Source: Streptomyces nigrescens (GTDB lineage Bacteria; Actinomycetota; Actinomycetes; Streptomycetales; Streptomycetaceae). Taken from it: a stretch of DNA of 64,000 nt. The DNA is taken from assembly GCA_024349765.1 (NCBI GenBank), contig AP026073.1:2232001-2296000 (forward strand), written 5' to 3'. The translations under genes and the position numbers were made by a program. Under the pieces are notes generated by a model. That model saw only the letters and a program-made list of their open reading frames with translations. It was not told the origin of the DNA and made no database searches. Below are positions 1 through 14,112 of this stretch, piece after piece (position 1 is the stretch's first letter; each line of letters begins with the position of its first letter).

Positions 1-71
1 ACACCGACAGCCCCGAGCTGCGGGAACAGATCCGGGCCTCCCTGAAGAACGAGATGCCGCAGCCCGCCTGA
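1..71 (+). CDS. C-terminal end of an unidentified protein (partial)
   Basis: An open frame runs from the window edge to a TGA at 69-71 and encodes about 22 residues ending in KNEMPQPA. Codons end in G or C throughout, as in real genes here, and a strong hairpin follows at 111-139. The visible tail is too short to identify, and no domain can be named. It lies upstream of argC but is separated from it by a hairpin and an ArgR-type box, so it is probably not part of the arginine operon. Confidence 0.5.
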   Translation, partial: TDSPELREQIRASLKNEMPQPA

Positions 72-110
72 GCCGCGGCACCACCCGGCCGCCGGGGACA
101 GCCGCGGCCC

Positions 111-139
111 GCCGCCGCCCCGCAGGACGGGGCGGCGGC
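111..139 (+). terminator. hairpin terminator before argC
   Basis: Perfect 11-bp stem (gccgccgcccc at 111-121, complement at 129-139) with a 7-nt loop and no U-run, the usual form of terminator in Streptomyces. It separates the upstream partial gene from argC. Confidence 0.6.
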
Positions 140-192
140 CGCACGTGCGGCAGGGCGAAGGGCCCGGTACCGGCGCGGACACGGAAACGGCA

Positions 193-2417
<2,225 letters not shown>

Positions 2418-2421
<4 letters not shown>

Positions 2422-3335
2422 CCACCACCCGCAAGCACACCGCGCTGCCCAAGGCCCGCACGCTCATCGAGGCGCTGCCCTGGCTGACCCGCCACCACGG
2501 CAAGACCGTCGTCATCAAGTTCGGCGGCAACGCGATGGTCGACGAGGAGCTCAAGCGCGCCTTCGCGCAGGACGTGGTCTTCCTCCGGCACGCCGGACTG
2601 CGCCCGGTCGTCGTGCACGGCGGCGGCCCGCAGATCAGCGCCCATCTGGACCTGCTGGGCCTGCCGTCGGAGTTCAAGGGCGGCCTGCGGGTCACCACGC
2701 CCGAGGCGATGAACGTGGTCCGGATGGTGCTGGCCGGCCAGGTCCAGCGCGAGCTGGTCGGGCTGCTCAACGAGCACGGCCCGCTCGCCGTCGGCATGAC
2801 CGGCGAGGACGCCCATCTGATGACCGCCACCAAGCACTACGCCGACATCGACGGCGAGCGGGTGGACATCGGCCGGGTCGGCGAGATCACCGACATCGAC
2901 CCCGGAGCGGTCCAGGCGCTGCTGGACGACGGCCGGATCCCGGTCATCTCCTCCATCGCCCGCAGCAGCGATGACGGCGACCAATCCGGCGTCTTCAACG
3001 TCAACGCCGACACCGCCGCGGCCGCCCTGGCCGCCGCCCTCGGCGCCGAGACGCTGATGGTGCTCACCGACGTCGAGGGCCTCTACGAGGACTGGCCGAA
3101 CAGCGACGAGGTGATCTCGCGGCTGACCGCCACCCAGCTGGAGAAGCTGCTGCCCGACCTGGCCAGCGGCATGGTCCCGAAGATGCAGGGCTGCCTGTAC
3201 GCCGTGCGCAACGGCGTCCACACCGCCCGGGTCATCGACGGCCGGGTCCAGCACTCGATCCTGCTGGAGATCTTCACCGACGAAGGAATCGGCACGATGG
3301 TCGTGCCGGACGCGGAAACCGAGGGGGAGTCATGA
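2418..3335 (+). CDS. argB: N-acetylglutamate kinase
   Basis: Phosphorylates N-acetylglutamate, the committed and usually feedback-controlled step of arginine synthesis. 305 aa, amino-acid kinase fold. [10 protein letters not shown] near residue 30 is the phosphate-binding Lys/Gly loop, VVHGGGPQI the substrate loop, and GMVPKMQGC (about 250) the C-terminal ATP site. An N-terminal extension before VVIKFGG fits the hexameric, arginine-sensitive subclass; that inference rests on length only. ATG at 2418 overlaps the argJ stop (ATGA), and its own TGA overlaps the argD ATG. Confidence 0.97.
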
Positions 3336-4570
3336 GCCAGGAGGCACACGATCAGGGGCCGGTGACCAACGAGGGCCTCACCCGGCGCTGGCAGGGCGCC
3401 ATGATGGACAACTTCGGCACCCCGCGCGTCCCCCTCGTCCGCGGCGAGGGCGCCAAGGTGTGGGACGCCGACGGCAAGGAGTACCTCGACTTCCTCGGCG
3501 GCATCGCGGTCAACGCCCTCGGGCACGCCCACCCCGCCGTGGTCCGCGCGGTCTCCGACCAGGTCGCCACCCTCGGCCACGTCTCGAACTTCTTCGTCGC
3601 CGAGCCCACCGTGGCGCTCGCCGAGCGGCTGCTCGCGCTGGCCGGCGGGCGCCCCGGCCGGGTCTACTTCTCCAACTCCGGCGCCGAGGCCAACGAAGCC
3701 GCCTTCAAGATCGGCCGGCTGACCGGTCGCACCCACATGGTCGCCACCGAAGGCGGTTTCCACGGCCGCACCATGGGCGCCCTCGCGCTCACCGGCCAGC
3801 CCGCCAAGCAGGCCCCGTTCGCCCCGCTCCCCGGCGACGTCAGCTACGTCCCGTACGGGGACGTGGAGGCGCTCCGGGCCGCCGTCACCACCGACACCGC
3901 CCTGGTCGTCCTGGAGCCGATCCAGGGGGAGAACGGCGTGGTCGTGCCGCCGCCCGGCTACCTCCGCGCCGCCCGGGAGATCACCGCCGCCACCGGCACC
4001 CTGCTCGTCCTGGACGAGATCCAGACCGGCATCGGCCGGACCGGCCACTGGCTGGAGTCCCAGGCGCAGGGCGTCGAGGCGGACGTCATCACCCTCGCCA
4101 AGGGCCTCGGCGGCGGCCTGCCGATCGGCGCCACCCTCGCCTTCGGCCCCGCCGCCGGCCTGCTCACCCCCGGTTCGCACGGCTCGACGTTCAGCGGCAA
4201 CCCGGTCGTCTGCGCCGGCGCCCTCGCCGTCCTCGACACCATCGAGGCGGACGGCGTGCTCGCGAACGTCAAGCGCGTCGGCGAGCGGCTGCGGGACGGG
4301 ATCGAGGCGCTGGGCGACCCAATGGTCATCCAGGTCCGCGGCGCGGGCCTGCTCCTCGGTATCGTCTTGGCGGAGCCGCTCGCGCCGCGTGTGCAGCAGG
4401 CGGCTCAGGACGCGGGTCTCCTGGTGAACGCGGTCGCGCCGGACGTCATCCGGCTCGCCCCGCCGCTGATCGTCTCCGACGACGAGGCGGACACGTTCCT
4501 GCGGAGGCTCCCCGCCGTCCTCAACACGGTCCGCCAAGGGGCCGACGGGGAACAACGATCCGGAGACTGA
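3332..4570 (+). CDS. argD: acetylornithine aminotransferase
   Basis: PLP-dependent class III aminotransferase making N-acetylornithine from the semialdehyde with glutamate. 412 aa. Visible landmarks are [13 protein letters not shown] (about 112-124, phosphate-binding), [13 protein letters not shown] (Asp and Gln contact PLP) and the Schiff-base lysine at about Lys257 in [16 protein letters not shown] at 3332 overlaps the argB stop. Its stop is 8 nt before the argR ATG, so the operon continues. Confidence 0.96.
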   Translation: MSQEAHDQGPVTNEGLTRRWQGAMMDNFGTPRVPLVRGEGAKVWDADGKEYLDFLGGIAVNALGHAHPAVVRAVSDQVATLGHVSNFFVAEPTVALAERLLALAGGRPGRVYFSNSGAEANEAAFKIGRLTGRTHMVATEGGFHGRTMGALALTGQPAKQAPFAPLPGDVSYVPYGDVEALRAAVTTDTALVVLEPIQGENGVVVPPPGYLRAAREITAATGTLLVLDEIQTGIGRTGHWLESQAQGVEADVITLAKGLGGGLPIGATLAFGPAAGLLTPGSHGSTFSGNPVVCAGALAVLDTIEADGVLANVKRVGERLRDGIEALGDPMVIQVRGAGLLLGIVLAEPLAPRVQQAAQDAGLLVNAVAPDVIRLAPPLIVSDDEADTFLRRLPAVLNTVRQGADGEQRSGD

Positions 4571-4578
4571 CGAGACCG

Positions 4579-5121
4579 ATGAGCGAGCCGCAGGACAACG
4601 AGGTGTACAACGGCGGCCAGGCCGTGCCGCAGACCCGCACCGCCCGCCACCGCCGGATCGTGGACATCCTCAACCGGCTGCCGGTCCGCTCCCAGAGCCA
4701 GCTTGCGAAGCTGCTCGCCGACGACGGCCTGTCCGTCACCCAGGCGACGCTCTCCCGCGACCTGGACGAACTGGGTGCGGTGAAGATCCGCAACACCGGT
4801 GGCGAGCTGATCTACGCGGTGCCCAGCGAGGGCGGCGACCGCAAGCCGCGCGCCCCGCTGGGCGAGTCCGCCAAGGAGGAGCGGATGCGCCGCCTCTCCG
4901 GCGAACTCCTCATCTCCGCCGAGGCGTCCGCCAACCTCGTCGTCCTGCGCACCCCGCCCGGCGCCGCCCAGTTCCTGGCCTCCGCCATCGACCAGGCCGA
5001 GCTGCACGACATCCTCGGCACCATCGCCGGCGACGACACCCTGATGCTCATCAGCCGCGACCCCCTCGGCGGCCAGGCCCTCGCCGACCACCTGCTCCGT
5101 CTGGCCCAGAAGGCCCGCTGA
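4579..5121 (+). CDS. argR: arginine repressor ArgR
   Basis: Hexameric arginine-binding repressor that recognises ARG boxes. 180 aa. The N-terminal winged HTH contains [12 protein letters not shown] and [13 protein letters not shown]. The C-terminal oligomerisation and arginine-binding domain contains [12 protein letters not shown], whose GTIAGDDT is the family signature. The frame is open far upstream, but ATG at 4579, 8 nt after the argD stop, gives a normal-length ArgR. As last gene of the operon it should set its own level and repress argG as well. Confidence 0.96.
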   Translation: MSEPQDNEVYNGGQAVPQTRTARHRRIVDILNRLPVRSQSQLAKLLADDGLSVTQATLSRDLDELGAVKIRNTGGELIYAVPSEGGDRKPRAPLGESAKEERMRRLSGELLISAEASANLVVLRTPPGAAQFLASAIDQAELHDILGTIAGDDTLMLISRDPLGGQALADHLLRLAQKAR

Positions 5122-5131
5122 ACCGCCCGCC

Positions 5132-5413
5132 TCACACCGGCGAGAGCACGTAGCAGCCGCTGGCCCGCCGGAGGACCGGCGTGCCGTCGTAGCGGTCCGC
5201 GCGAAAATTCCAGCCGACCGCGTTGAAGAGCAGCAGCGGCTGCTGCGGGGTGCTCTGGCTGACCAGCACCACACCGGCCGGCGTCGCCGTCCACGCCTGC
5301 GCCTGTTCGTACCGTGTCCGGGTCCCCGCCGAGGCCGCCGCCCCGGCACGCCGCGCTACGCCACCGGAGGGTGCCGGGCCCGGCCCGCGGGAACGCAGAA
5401 GGCCCTGCCGCAC
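5132..5413 (-). pseudogene. C-terminal remnant of an unidentified gene beside tRNA-Pro
   Basis: The last ~65 codons (about 5330 down to 5132, ending ASGCYVLSPV) show strong third-position GC and a protein-like sequence (PLLLFNAVGWNFRADRYDG). The only available ATG, at 5413, lies inside the tRNA-Pro terminator stem, and there is no credible RBS. I read it as the 3' end of a gene whose front has been lost, next to a tRNA, a common deletion and integration site. Function unknown. Confidence 0.45.
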
Positions 5414-5433
5414 CGAAGTGCGGCAGGGCCTTC
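5398..5433 (-). terminator. terminator of tRNA-Pro
   Basis: Perfect 15-bp inverted repeat (gaaggccctgccgca and its complement) with a 6-nt loop, starting 28 nt beyond the 3' end of the minus-strand tRNA-Pro. Confidence 0.75.
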
Positions 5434-5461
5434 ATCCGGGCCTTTCGGGCCCTTTGCACCG

Positions 5462-5535
<74 letters not shown>

Positions 5536-5678
5536 GTGCTGCGGCCGGCCGGTGGAGTCCCGGCCGGGGCGTGCAGAAGAAAAATACCCTGTCCCGCGCC
5601 GTGAATCCAAAGCGGGGTCCCCGAGGGGTGCTTCCCGGTCTCACGGCGGGGCGGTGGCTTCCGTGCTTCGATGGGGAT

Positions 5679-6059
5679 ATGGGTGAAATATCCGACGGTG
5701 CGGGGATCCGGATGCGGCGGGTGTACGAGCCGGTCGAGAAGGCGGACGGGGCGCGGGTGCTGGTGGACCGGCTGTGGCCGCGCGGGCTGTCCAAGGAGGA
5801 CGCGCGGCTGACGGAGTGGTGCAAGCAGGTGGCGCCCTCCGCGGAGCTGCGGCGCTGGTACGGGCACGAGGAGGAGCGGTTCGAGCGGTTCGCCGAGCGG
5901 TACCGCGCGGAGCTGGCGCAGGAGGAGGCGGCCGGGGAGGCGCTGGAGCGGCTGCGGGAGCTCGCCGGCCAGGGCCCGCTGACGCTGCTGACGGCGACGA
6001 AAGAGGTGCCGCTCAGCCATGTCGCCGTGCTGGCCGAGGTGCTGGAGAAGGGGCTCTGA
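5679..6059 (+). CDS. DUF488 (YeaO-like) family protein
   Basis: Small protein of 126 aa with the DUF488 signature RVYEPVEKADGARVLVDRLWPRGLSK, followed by WCKQVAPSAELRRWYGH and a C-terminal TLLTATKEVPLSHVAVL. Members are small soluble proteins of unknown biochemical role. ATG at 5679 is preferred; ATG at 5712 (MRRVYEP) is the main alternative and starts exactly at the conserved domain. It stands alone between tRNA-Pro and argG, with 138 bp and an ARG box before argG, so it is probably transcribed separately. Confidence 0.8.
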   Translation: MGEISDGAGIRMRRVYEPVEKADGARVLVDRLWPRGLSKEDARLTEWCKQVAPSAELRRWYGHEEERFERFAERYRAELAQEEAAGEALERLRELAGQGPLTLLTATKEVPLSHVAVLAEVLEKGL

Positions 6060-6153
6060 GGGGGTGCGAGGTGTGTCGATCCATCCGGCCCGTCGCTGAC
6101 CTGGCGTCGCTGACCTGGGCATTTCCCGGTTCATTGACGAAACATACGGTGGA

Positions 6154-6184
6154 GTGCATACTTATGCCTATCGAGGAATGCACG
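6154..6184 (+). promoter_or_regulatory. ArgR operator (ARG box) upstream of argG
   Basis: gtgcatacttatgcctat followed by gaatgcacg is an AT-rich patch with TGCAT-type half sites like those before argC. It ends 13 nt before the argG GTG and should allow arginine-dependent repression by the ArgR encoded 1.1 kb upstream. Confidence 0.65.
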
Positions 6185-6197
6185 TAAGGAGAGACCC

Positions 6198-8947
<2,750 letters not shown>

Positions 8948-8981
8948 GCACCGACGGACCCGTACCGACGAACCCGTACCG

Positions 8982-9019
8982 ACGGCCCGTACCCGGAGAA
9001 GACCCCGGGTGCGGGCCGT
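8982..9019 (+). terminator. terminator after argH
   Basis: 15-bp stem with one G-U pair (acggcccgtacccgg at 8982-8996, partner at 9005-9019) and 8-nt loop. Just before it, 8951-8988 holds three imperfect copies of a 14-bp unit, ccgacggacccgta. Confidence 0.65.
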
Positions 9020-9036
9020 CGGCGTACGCGGAATGT

Positions 9037-9083
9037 GTCTCGGTTGAGACGCCAATGTCTCATTCGGCTATCCTGTGTCTCAT
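9037..9083 (+). promoter_or_regulatory. promoter and operator of the TetR-MFS pair
   Basis: GTCTC occurs at 9037, 9057 and 9077, exactly 20 bp apart, with the complementary GAGAC at 9046-9050. This makes two overlapping dyads: GTCTC-N4-GAGAC (9037-9050) and TGAGAC-N6-GTCTCA (9045-9062). A promoter overlaps them: TTGAGA (9044-9049) and TATCCT (9069-9074). A start point 7-8 nt after the -10 falls on the ATG at 9082, so the message would be leaderless. The arrangement suits autorepression by the TetR protein. Confidence 0.7.
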
Positions 9084-9633
9084 GGCCGTGGATCGTGAAC
9101 GGGTACTCAAGGAAGCCGCCGCGCTGCTGACGCGCCGGGCGTCGACGTCGATGGACGAGATCGCCCGGGCCGCCGGCATCAGCCGCGCCACCCTGCACCG
9201 GCACTTCGCCGGACGGGACGCCCTGATCAGAGCCCTCGAAGAACACGGGATCGCCCGGTTCGCGCAGGCGATGGACACCGCCCGGCTCGACCAGGGCGAC
9301 GCCCCCGCCGCGCTGCGCCGGCTGATCCGGGAGGCCGAACCGGTCGCCGCCGTCCTCGCCTTCCTCTTCACCGAGAACCAGCTCTTCGAGGACGGCGAGA
9401 TCAACGCCGGCTGGGCGGAACTCGACGCCCGCATCACCGCCCTCTTCCGGCGCGGCCAGGAGGACGGCGACTTCCGCCTCGACCTGAGCGCCGCCTGGTT
9501 CACCGAGGCGTTCTACGGCCTGATCGGTGCCGGCGCCTGGGCCGTCCACGAAGGACGGGTCGCCCGCAACGACCTCACCCACTCGATCGCCGAGCTGCTG
9601 CTCGGTGGCATCCGACGGAGCATGGAGAAATGA
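9082..9633 (+). CDS. TetR/AcrR family transcriptional regulator
   Basis: 183 aa. The N-terminal TetR-type HTH spans about residues 5-50, with SMDEIARAAGISRATLHRHFAGRDAL as recognition region; the C-terminal ligand domain is not recognisable by class. ATG at 9082 is preferred over 9055 because the promoter elements place the transcript start there. The stop overlaps the ATG of the MFS exporter (ATGA), so the two are co-expressed. The likely job is drug- or metabolite-responsive repression of its own operon through the dyads at 9037-9062. The ligand is unknown. Confidence 0.9.
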   Translation: MAVDRERVLKEAAALLTRRASTSMDEIARAAGISRATLHRHFAGRDALIRALEEHGIARFAQAMDTARLDQGDAPAALRRLIREAEPVAAVLAFLFTENQLFEDGEINAGWAELDARITALFRRGQEDGDFRLDLSAAWFTEAFYGLIGAGAWAVHEGRVARNDLTHSIAELLLGGIRRSMEK

Positions 9634-11177
9634 CCGAGACCATAGCGTCAGGCCGGGCCGGTTCGGCCCATGTGGACGACCAGCCCCGCCCGGGACGCTG
9701 GCTCGCGCTGGCCGTCCTGGTGCTGGCCGTCCTGCTGGTCGGCGTCGACGCCACGGTCCTCGGCCTCGCCACCCCCTTCCTCAGCGAGGACCTCCGCCCG
9801 TCCGGCACCCAACTGCTGTGGATCGGTGACATCTACTCCTTCGTCATCGCCGGACTGCTGGTCTCCATGGGCAGCCTCGGCGACCGCATCGGCCGCAAGA
9901 AGCTGCTGCTGACGGGCTCGGTCGCGTTCGGCGCGATGTCGGTGCTCGCCGCCTACGCCACCAGCCCGGAGATGATGATCGCCGCCCGGGCGCTGCAGGG
10001 CGTCGCCGGCGCCACTCTGATGCCGGCCACCCTCGCGCTGATCCGCAACCTCTTCCACGACCCCAGGGAACGCAGCCTGGCCATCGGCATCTGGGGCGCG
10101 ATGGCCTCGGCCGGCATGGCCGTCGGCCCGGTTCTCGGCGGCTTCCTGCTGGGCCACTTCTGGTGGGGCTCGGTCTTCCTCATCAACCTGCCGGTGATGC
10201 TGCTGCTGGTCGTGGTCGGCGCCAAGGTGATCCCCGAGTCCCGCAACCCCGACCCCGGCCCCTGGGACATCCCCAGCGTGCTGCTGACCCTCGTGGGCAT
10301 CGTCGGCGTGGTCTACGCCGTCAAGGAAGCCGCGGTGGACGGCTACCGCTGGGACGTCGCGGTGACCGCCGTCCTCGGCATCCTCGCCCTGGTGGTGTTC
10401 GTCCGCCGGCAGCTCACCCTGGAATCCCCGCTGCTCAACATGAAGCTCTTCCACCACCGGGGCTTCTCCGGGGCCGTCCTCGCCGACCTGCTGACCATCC
10501 TCGGCCTGTCCGGACTGGTCTTCTTCCTCTCCCAGTTCCTCCAGATGGTGCAGCTGCGCTCGCCGCTCAACGCCGGCCTGGTCGAACTCCCGGCCGCGGT
10601 CGGCGCGGTGGGCGCCGGGCTCGCCGCCGGCTGGGTCGCCCGCAAGCTGTCCGTACGGATCGTGGTGGCCGGCGGCCTGGCCATGGTCGGAATCGCGCTG
10701 GCCGGCTGCACCACCCTGCACGGCGACACCGGCACCGCCGCGATGTGCGTCATCCTCTTCGTCGTCGGCGTCGGCGCCGGCTTCTCCTTCACCGTCACAG
10801 CCGACGTGATCCTCTCCAGCGTGCCCAAGGAGGAGGCCGGCGCCGCCTCCGCGGTCTCCGAGACCGCCTACGAACTGGGCGCCGCGCTCGGCATCGCCCT
10901 GCTCGGCTCCATCGTCACCAGCATCTACCGCGGCTTCCCCGCCCCGGCGGGCATCCCCGAGCACGCCGTCGGCGCGGCCCGCGAATCGCTCGGCGGCGCC
11001 GTCGAGACCGCCGTCCAGCTCCCCTCCCACCAGGGCGCGGTCCTGATGAGGGCGGCTCAGCACTCCTTCGTGGACGGCGTGGACGCGGCGGCCGCGGTCG
11101 GCTCCGGCGTGCTGCTCGCCGCCGCGGTCGCCGCCTGGTTCCTGCTCCGCGGCCAGGAACTCGCCGACAACCGGTAA
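9630..11177 (+). CDS. MFS exporter of the DHA2 (14-TM) family
   Basis: 515 aa inner-membrane proton antiporter. The first TM segment (WLALAVLVLAVLLVGVDATV) is followed by the family pattern WIGDIYSFVIAGLLV, the MFS motif GDRIGRKKLL (about 85-94), and the antiporter motif C region around GMAVGPVLGG. The size and the long hydrophobic C-terminal half fit the QacA/SmvA/LfrA-like 14-helix group, which exports cationic drugs and dyes. Coupled to the upstream TetR gene by a 4-nt overlap. Substrate cannot be read from sequence. Confidence 0.9.
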   Translation: MTETIASGRAGSAHVDDQPRPGRWLALAVLVLAVLLVGVDATVLGLATPFLSEDLRPSGTQLLWIGDIYSFVIAGLLVSMGSLGDRIGRKKLLLTGSVAFGAMSVLAAYATSPEMMIAARALQGVAGATLMPATLALIRNLFHDPRERSLAIGIWGAMASAGMAVGPVLGGFLLGHFWWGSVFLINLPVMLLLVVVGAKVIPESRNPDPGPWDIPSVLLTLVGIVGVVYAVKEAAVDGYRWDVAVTAVLGILALVVFVRRQLTLESPLLNMKLFHHRGFSGAVLADLLTILGLSGLVFFLSQFLQMVQLRSPLNAGLVELPAAVGAVGAGLAAGWVARKLSVRIVVAGGLAMVGIALAGCTTLHGDTGTAAMCVILFVVGVGAGFSFTVTADVILSSVPKEEAGAASAVSETAYELGAALGIALLGSIVTSIYRGFPAPAGIPEHAVGAARESLGGAVETAVQLPSHQGAVLMRAAQHSFVDGVDAAAAVGSGVLLAAAVAAWFLLRGQELADNR

Positions 11178-11225
11178 CCCCGCCACCCGGCCTGCCCACT
11201 CCGCCGGACGGCGGTCGCACCCCCG

Positions 11226-11292
11226 CCCCAGGGCGTGTCCTGTGGATCACTCCGCCCCGCACCCGCGATGATCCACGGGACACGCCCTGGGG
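11226..11292. repeat. 67-bp near-perfect inverted repeat
   Basis: Two 24-nt arms (11226-11249 and 11269-11292) match as inverted copies with a single T/C difference that still pairs as G-U, around a 19-nt loop. The arms contain gggcgtgtcc and gtggatca. It lies 49 bp after the MFS gene and can terminate transcription. The long arms and absence of a short loop also fit a small mobile repeat or the residue of an insertion-sequence end. Confidence 0.6.
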
Positions 11293-11408
11293 GCGACTGT
11301 CCCCGCCCGTTCACGCCCGGTACGCGCGCTGGTGACCGGCCGTCAGGCGCGGCTCGTTTGACTCTCCGGTCGTCCCCCTACGGACGGCCCGCTCAGGAGA
11401 GTGACGCA

Positions 11409-13376
11409 GTGCGCGACATCGGACGACGGTCCTTCTTCACCGCCGCGGGGGCCCTGGCCACCGCGAGCGCCATCGGAAGCAATGCCTACGCCACTGGCCA
11501 CGCCCGCGACGCGGCCACCGCCGACGAATACGTCGACGTCCAGCTCCTCAACATCACCGACCTGCACGGCTATCTCCAGGGCGCCCCGGGCGCCCACTCC
11601 GTCATCACCGGCGCCGGCGGGAAGACCTACACCGTGGGCGGCGTCGCCTACATGGCCGCCCACCTGGAGCGGCTGCGCGACGGCCGCTCCAACTCCCTCT
11701 TCTTCGCTCCCGGCGACCTCTTCTCCGGCTGGGAGTTCGACGCGGCCGCCTTCGCCGACGAGCCCACCATCGAGGCGCTCAACGCCATGGGCCTGGACTT
11801 CGCCTCCGCCGGGAACCACGAGTTCGACAAGTCCGCGCGCTTCCTGACCTCGCACATGGAGGACGGCGACGCCTTCCCGGTCGCCGGCCGCGACGACGAC
11901 TTCAAGGACTCCACCGGACGCCGCTTCCGGGGCGCGGACTTCCCGTACTACAGCGCCAACATGGTGTGGAACGCCACCGGCGAACGCGTCCTGCCGCCGT
12001 ACAACATCGTGCACGTGGACGCCGGCGGCGGCCGCCGGCTGCCGATCGGCTTCATCCACCTCACCGCCATCGGCACCGAGTCCTTCCCCGGCTCCTACCA
12101 GCCCGGCCTGCGCACCCTGGACGAGCTGGAGACCGCCAACCGCTGCGCCGCCGAGCTGAAGTCACGCGGCGTCAACGCGATCGTGCTGAGCATGCACGAC
12201 GGCGCGGTGGCCGGCAGCGACTTCTCCAGCGGCAAGAACCCCTCCGGACCCGCCTACGAACTGGCGCTGCGCGCCTCGCCGGACATCGACGCCATCGTCA
12301 CCGGCCACTGGCACTGCGCCTTCACCATGATGCTGCCCGACCCCGACGGCGAGCCCCGCCCCTTCGTCGAGGCCGGCTGCTACGGCCAGATCATCAACGA
12401 GATCAATCTGCGCCTCGACCCGGACACCGGGGCGGTCGTCCGGGACCTGACCACCTCCGTCAACCACCCCAACACCCGCGACGTGGCACCCGATCCGGAG
12501 CTGCGGTCGATCGCCTCCTACTGGGCCGGCTACGGCAGCCGGCGGGCCCGCACCAAGATCGGCACCCAGACCGCCTCCTTCACCCGGCGCCGCAACGCGC
12601 TGGGGGAGTCGACCATGGGCAACCTCGTCGCCGACTGGGCCCTGTGGGCGGGCCGGCAGCCGCCGGGCCCGACGGCCGACCCCGCCGAGCACCCCGACAC
12701 CCCCGCCGACCTCGCCGTCATCGCGGTCGCCCCGCGCGTCGGCCAGGCGGTCATCGCCGGGGACCTGATCCGTGACGAGGAGTCGGCGGGCACCGTCACC
12801 TTCGCCCAGGCCTGGAACGCGGTCGGCTTCGGCGACCCGATCGTCACCGTCACCGTCACCGGCCGGCAGATCCACGACGCCCTGGAGGAACAGTGGGCGC
12901 CGACCGCCGGCGGCGGCCTCGGCTTCTCCCCCCTCGCCGTCTCCGCCAACGTCCGCTACACCTTCGACGCCGCCGGCAAGGTCGGCCGCCGGGTGGACCC
13001 CGCCGAGGTCCTCATCGACGGCACCGCCCTCGACCTCAGGCGCAGCTACCGCCTCGCCGCGCCTTCCTACACCCTCATCAACCAGGACGGCTTCAGCGCC
13101 TTCACCGGCTTCACCGCCCCCGTCCGGCACACCCGCGACTTCGAGAGCTTCATCGCCTTCGTACGGACCCGGAAGCGGCTGGTGCCCGCCCCGCTCAACC
13201 GCGTCGCGGTCAAGAACGCCGCCGTACGCGGCGCCCGCACCGGCACCGTCACCCCGCGCCAGCAACTGCTCCAGGACGGCAGCGTGGTGCCGCGTCCCGA
13301 GGCGGCACTGCGCACCGCGCGGACCGGCGGCGCCGAGGGCCAGCGCGCCCCCGGCGGCTTCCGGGTGCCCTGCTGA
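11409..13376 (+). CDS. exported bifunctional metallophosphatase / 5'-nucleotidase
   Basis: 655 aa UshA-like enzyme expected to hydrolyse nucleotides outside the membrane. A twin-arginine signal (GRRSFFTAAGALATASA) occupies the first ~35 residues. The calcineurin-like domain shows NITDLHGY (metal ligands), GDLFSGWEF, GNHEFD and GHWHC; the 5'-nucleotidase C-terminal domain runs from about residue 400 (LGESTMGNLVADW) to NQDGFSAFTGF. GTG at 11409 is preceded by AGGAGAG. Monocistronic: a repeat lies upstream and a strong terminator downstream. With the glycerophosphodiesterase nearby it suggests extracellular phosphate salvage. Confidence 0.9.
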   Translation: MRDIGRRSFFTAAGALATASAIGSNAYATGHARDAATADEYVDVQLLNITDLHGYLQGAPGAHSVITGAGGKTYTVGGVAYMAAHLERLRDGRSNSLFFAPGDLFSGWEFDAAAFADEPTIEALNAMGLDFASAGNHEFDKSARFLTSHMEDGDAFPVAGRDDDFKDSTGRRFRGADFPYYSANMVWNATGERVLPPYNIVHVDAGGGRRLPIGFIHLTAIGTESFPGSYQPGLRTLDELETANRCAAELKSRGVNAIVLSMHDGAVAGSDFSSGKNPSGPAYELALRASPDIDAIVTGHWHCAFTMMLPDPDGEPRPFVEAGCYGQIINEINLRLDPDTGAVVRDLTTSVNHPNTRDVAPDPELRSIASYWAGYGSRRARTKIGTQTASFTRRRNALGESTMGNLVADWALWAGRQPPGPTADPAEHPDTPADLAVIAVAPRVGQAVIAGDLIRDEESAGTVTFAQAWNAVGFGDPIVTVTVTGRQIHDALEEQWAPTAGGGLGFSPLAVSANVRYTFDAAGKVGRRVDPAEVLIDGTALDLRRSYRLAAPSYTLINQDGFSAFTGFTAPVRHTRDFESFIAFVRTRKRLVPAPLNRVAVKNAAVRGARTGTVTPRQQLLQDGSVVPRPEAALRTARTGGAEGQRAPGGFRVPC

Positions 13377-13384
13377 CACGCGAA

Positions 13385-13414
13385 GGGCCCCGTCCGCGGC
13401 TGCGGACGGGGCCC
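13385..13414. terminator. bidirectional terminator
   Basis: Perfect 13-bp stem (gggccccgtccgc and complement) with a 4-nt loop, between the convergent phosphatase and acyltransferase genes. Confidence 0.8.
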
Positions 13415-13440
13415 CTCGTGATGCCGGTCGGACCGCCGGA

Positions 13441-14112
13441 TCAGGCGGCGGCCCTGGCCTTGGTGGCGTAGATGTCGACGTACTCCTGGCCGGACAGCTC
13501 CATGACCTCGCTCATCACCTCGTCGGTCACCGCCCGCAGCACGTAGCGGTCGCGGTCCATCCCGTCGTACCGGGAGAAGTCCAGCGCCTCACCGAAGCGG
13601 ATCGTGACCGGGGCGATCCGCGGCAGGCCCTTGCCGCCGGGCTGCACCTTGTCCGTGCCGATCATCGCGAACGGGACGACGGGCGCGCCGGTCATCAGGG
13701 CGAGCCGGGCGATGCCGGTACGGCCGCGGTAGAGGCGGCCGTCGGGGGAGCGGGTGCCCTCGGGGTAGATGCCGAACGCCTTGCCCTGCTCCAGGATCCG
13801 GCGGCCGGTCATCAGGGCCGCCACCCCGCCGTGGCCGCCGTCCCGGTCCACCGGGATCATGCCGGCGCTGGTGAAGAACCAGGCCATCAGCCGGCCCTTG
13901 ATGCCGGTGCCGGTGACGTACTCGTCCTTGCCGATGAAGTACACCGGCCGCTTGACCACCAGGCTGAGGAAGAGCGAGTCGATGAAGGTGACGTGGTTGC
14001 CGGCCAGGATCACCGGTCCGGTCGCCGGAATCCGCTCCATGCCCTCGACCTTCGGGCGGTAAAGGACACGCATGACGAATCCGAGAATCGCCTTGAGCAC
14101 AATGCGGGACAA
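13441..14112 (-). CDS. 1-acyl-sn-glycerol-3-phosphate acyltransferase (PlsC-like)
   Basis: 223 aa. Acyltransferase motif I is NHVTFID (HX4D), motif III is YPEGTRSPDG, and GGKG...PV lies near the C-terminus; these define the LPLAT/AGPAT family that acylates lysophosphatidate at the membrane. The N-terminus has one hydrophobic stretch (LKAILGFVMRVLY) for membrane association. TTG at 14112 is chosen because GGAGGG lies about 6 nt upstream; GTG at 14100 is the alternative. Divergent from the glycerophosphodiesterase gene with 340 bp between them. Confidence 0.87.
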   Translation of the reverse strand: MSRIVLKAILGFVMRVLYRPKVEGMERIPATGPVILAGNHVTFIDSLFLSLVVKRPVYFIGKDEYVTGTGIKGRLMAWFFTSAGMIPVDRDGGHGGVAALMTGRRILEQGKAFGIYPEGTRSPDGRLYRGRTGIARLALMTGAPVVPFAMIGTDKVQPGGKGLPRIAPVTIRFGEALDFSRYDGMDRDRYVLRAVTDEVMSEVMELSGQEYVDIYATKARAAA

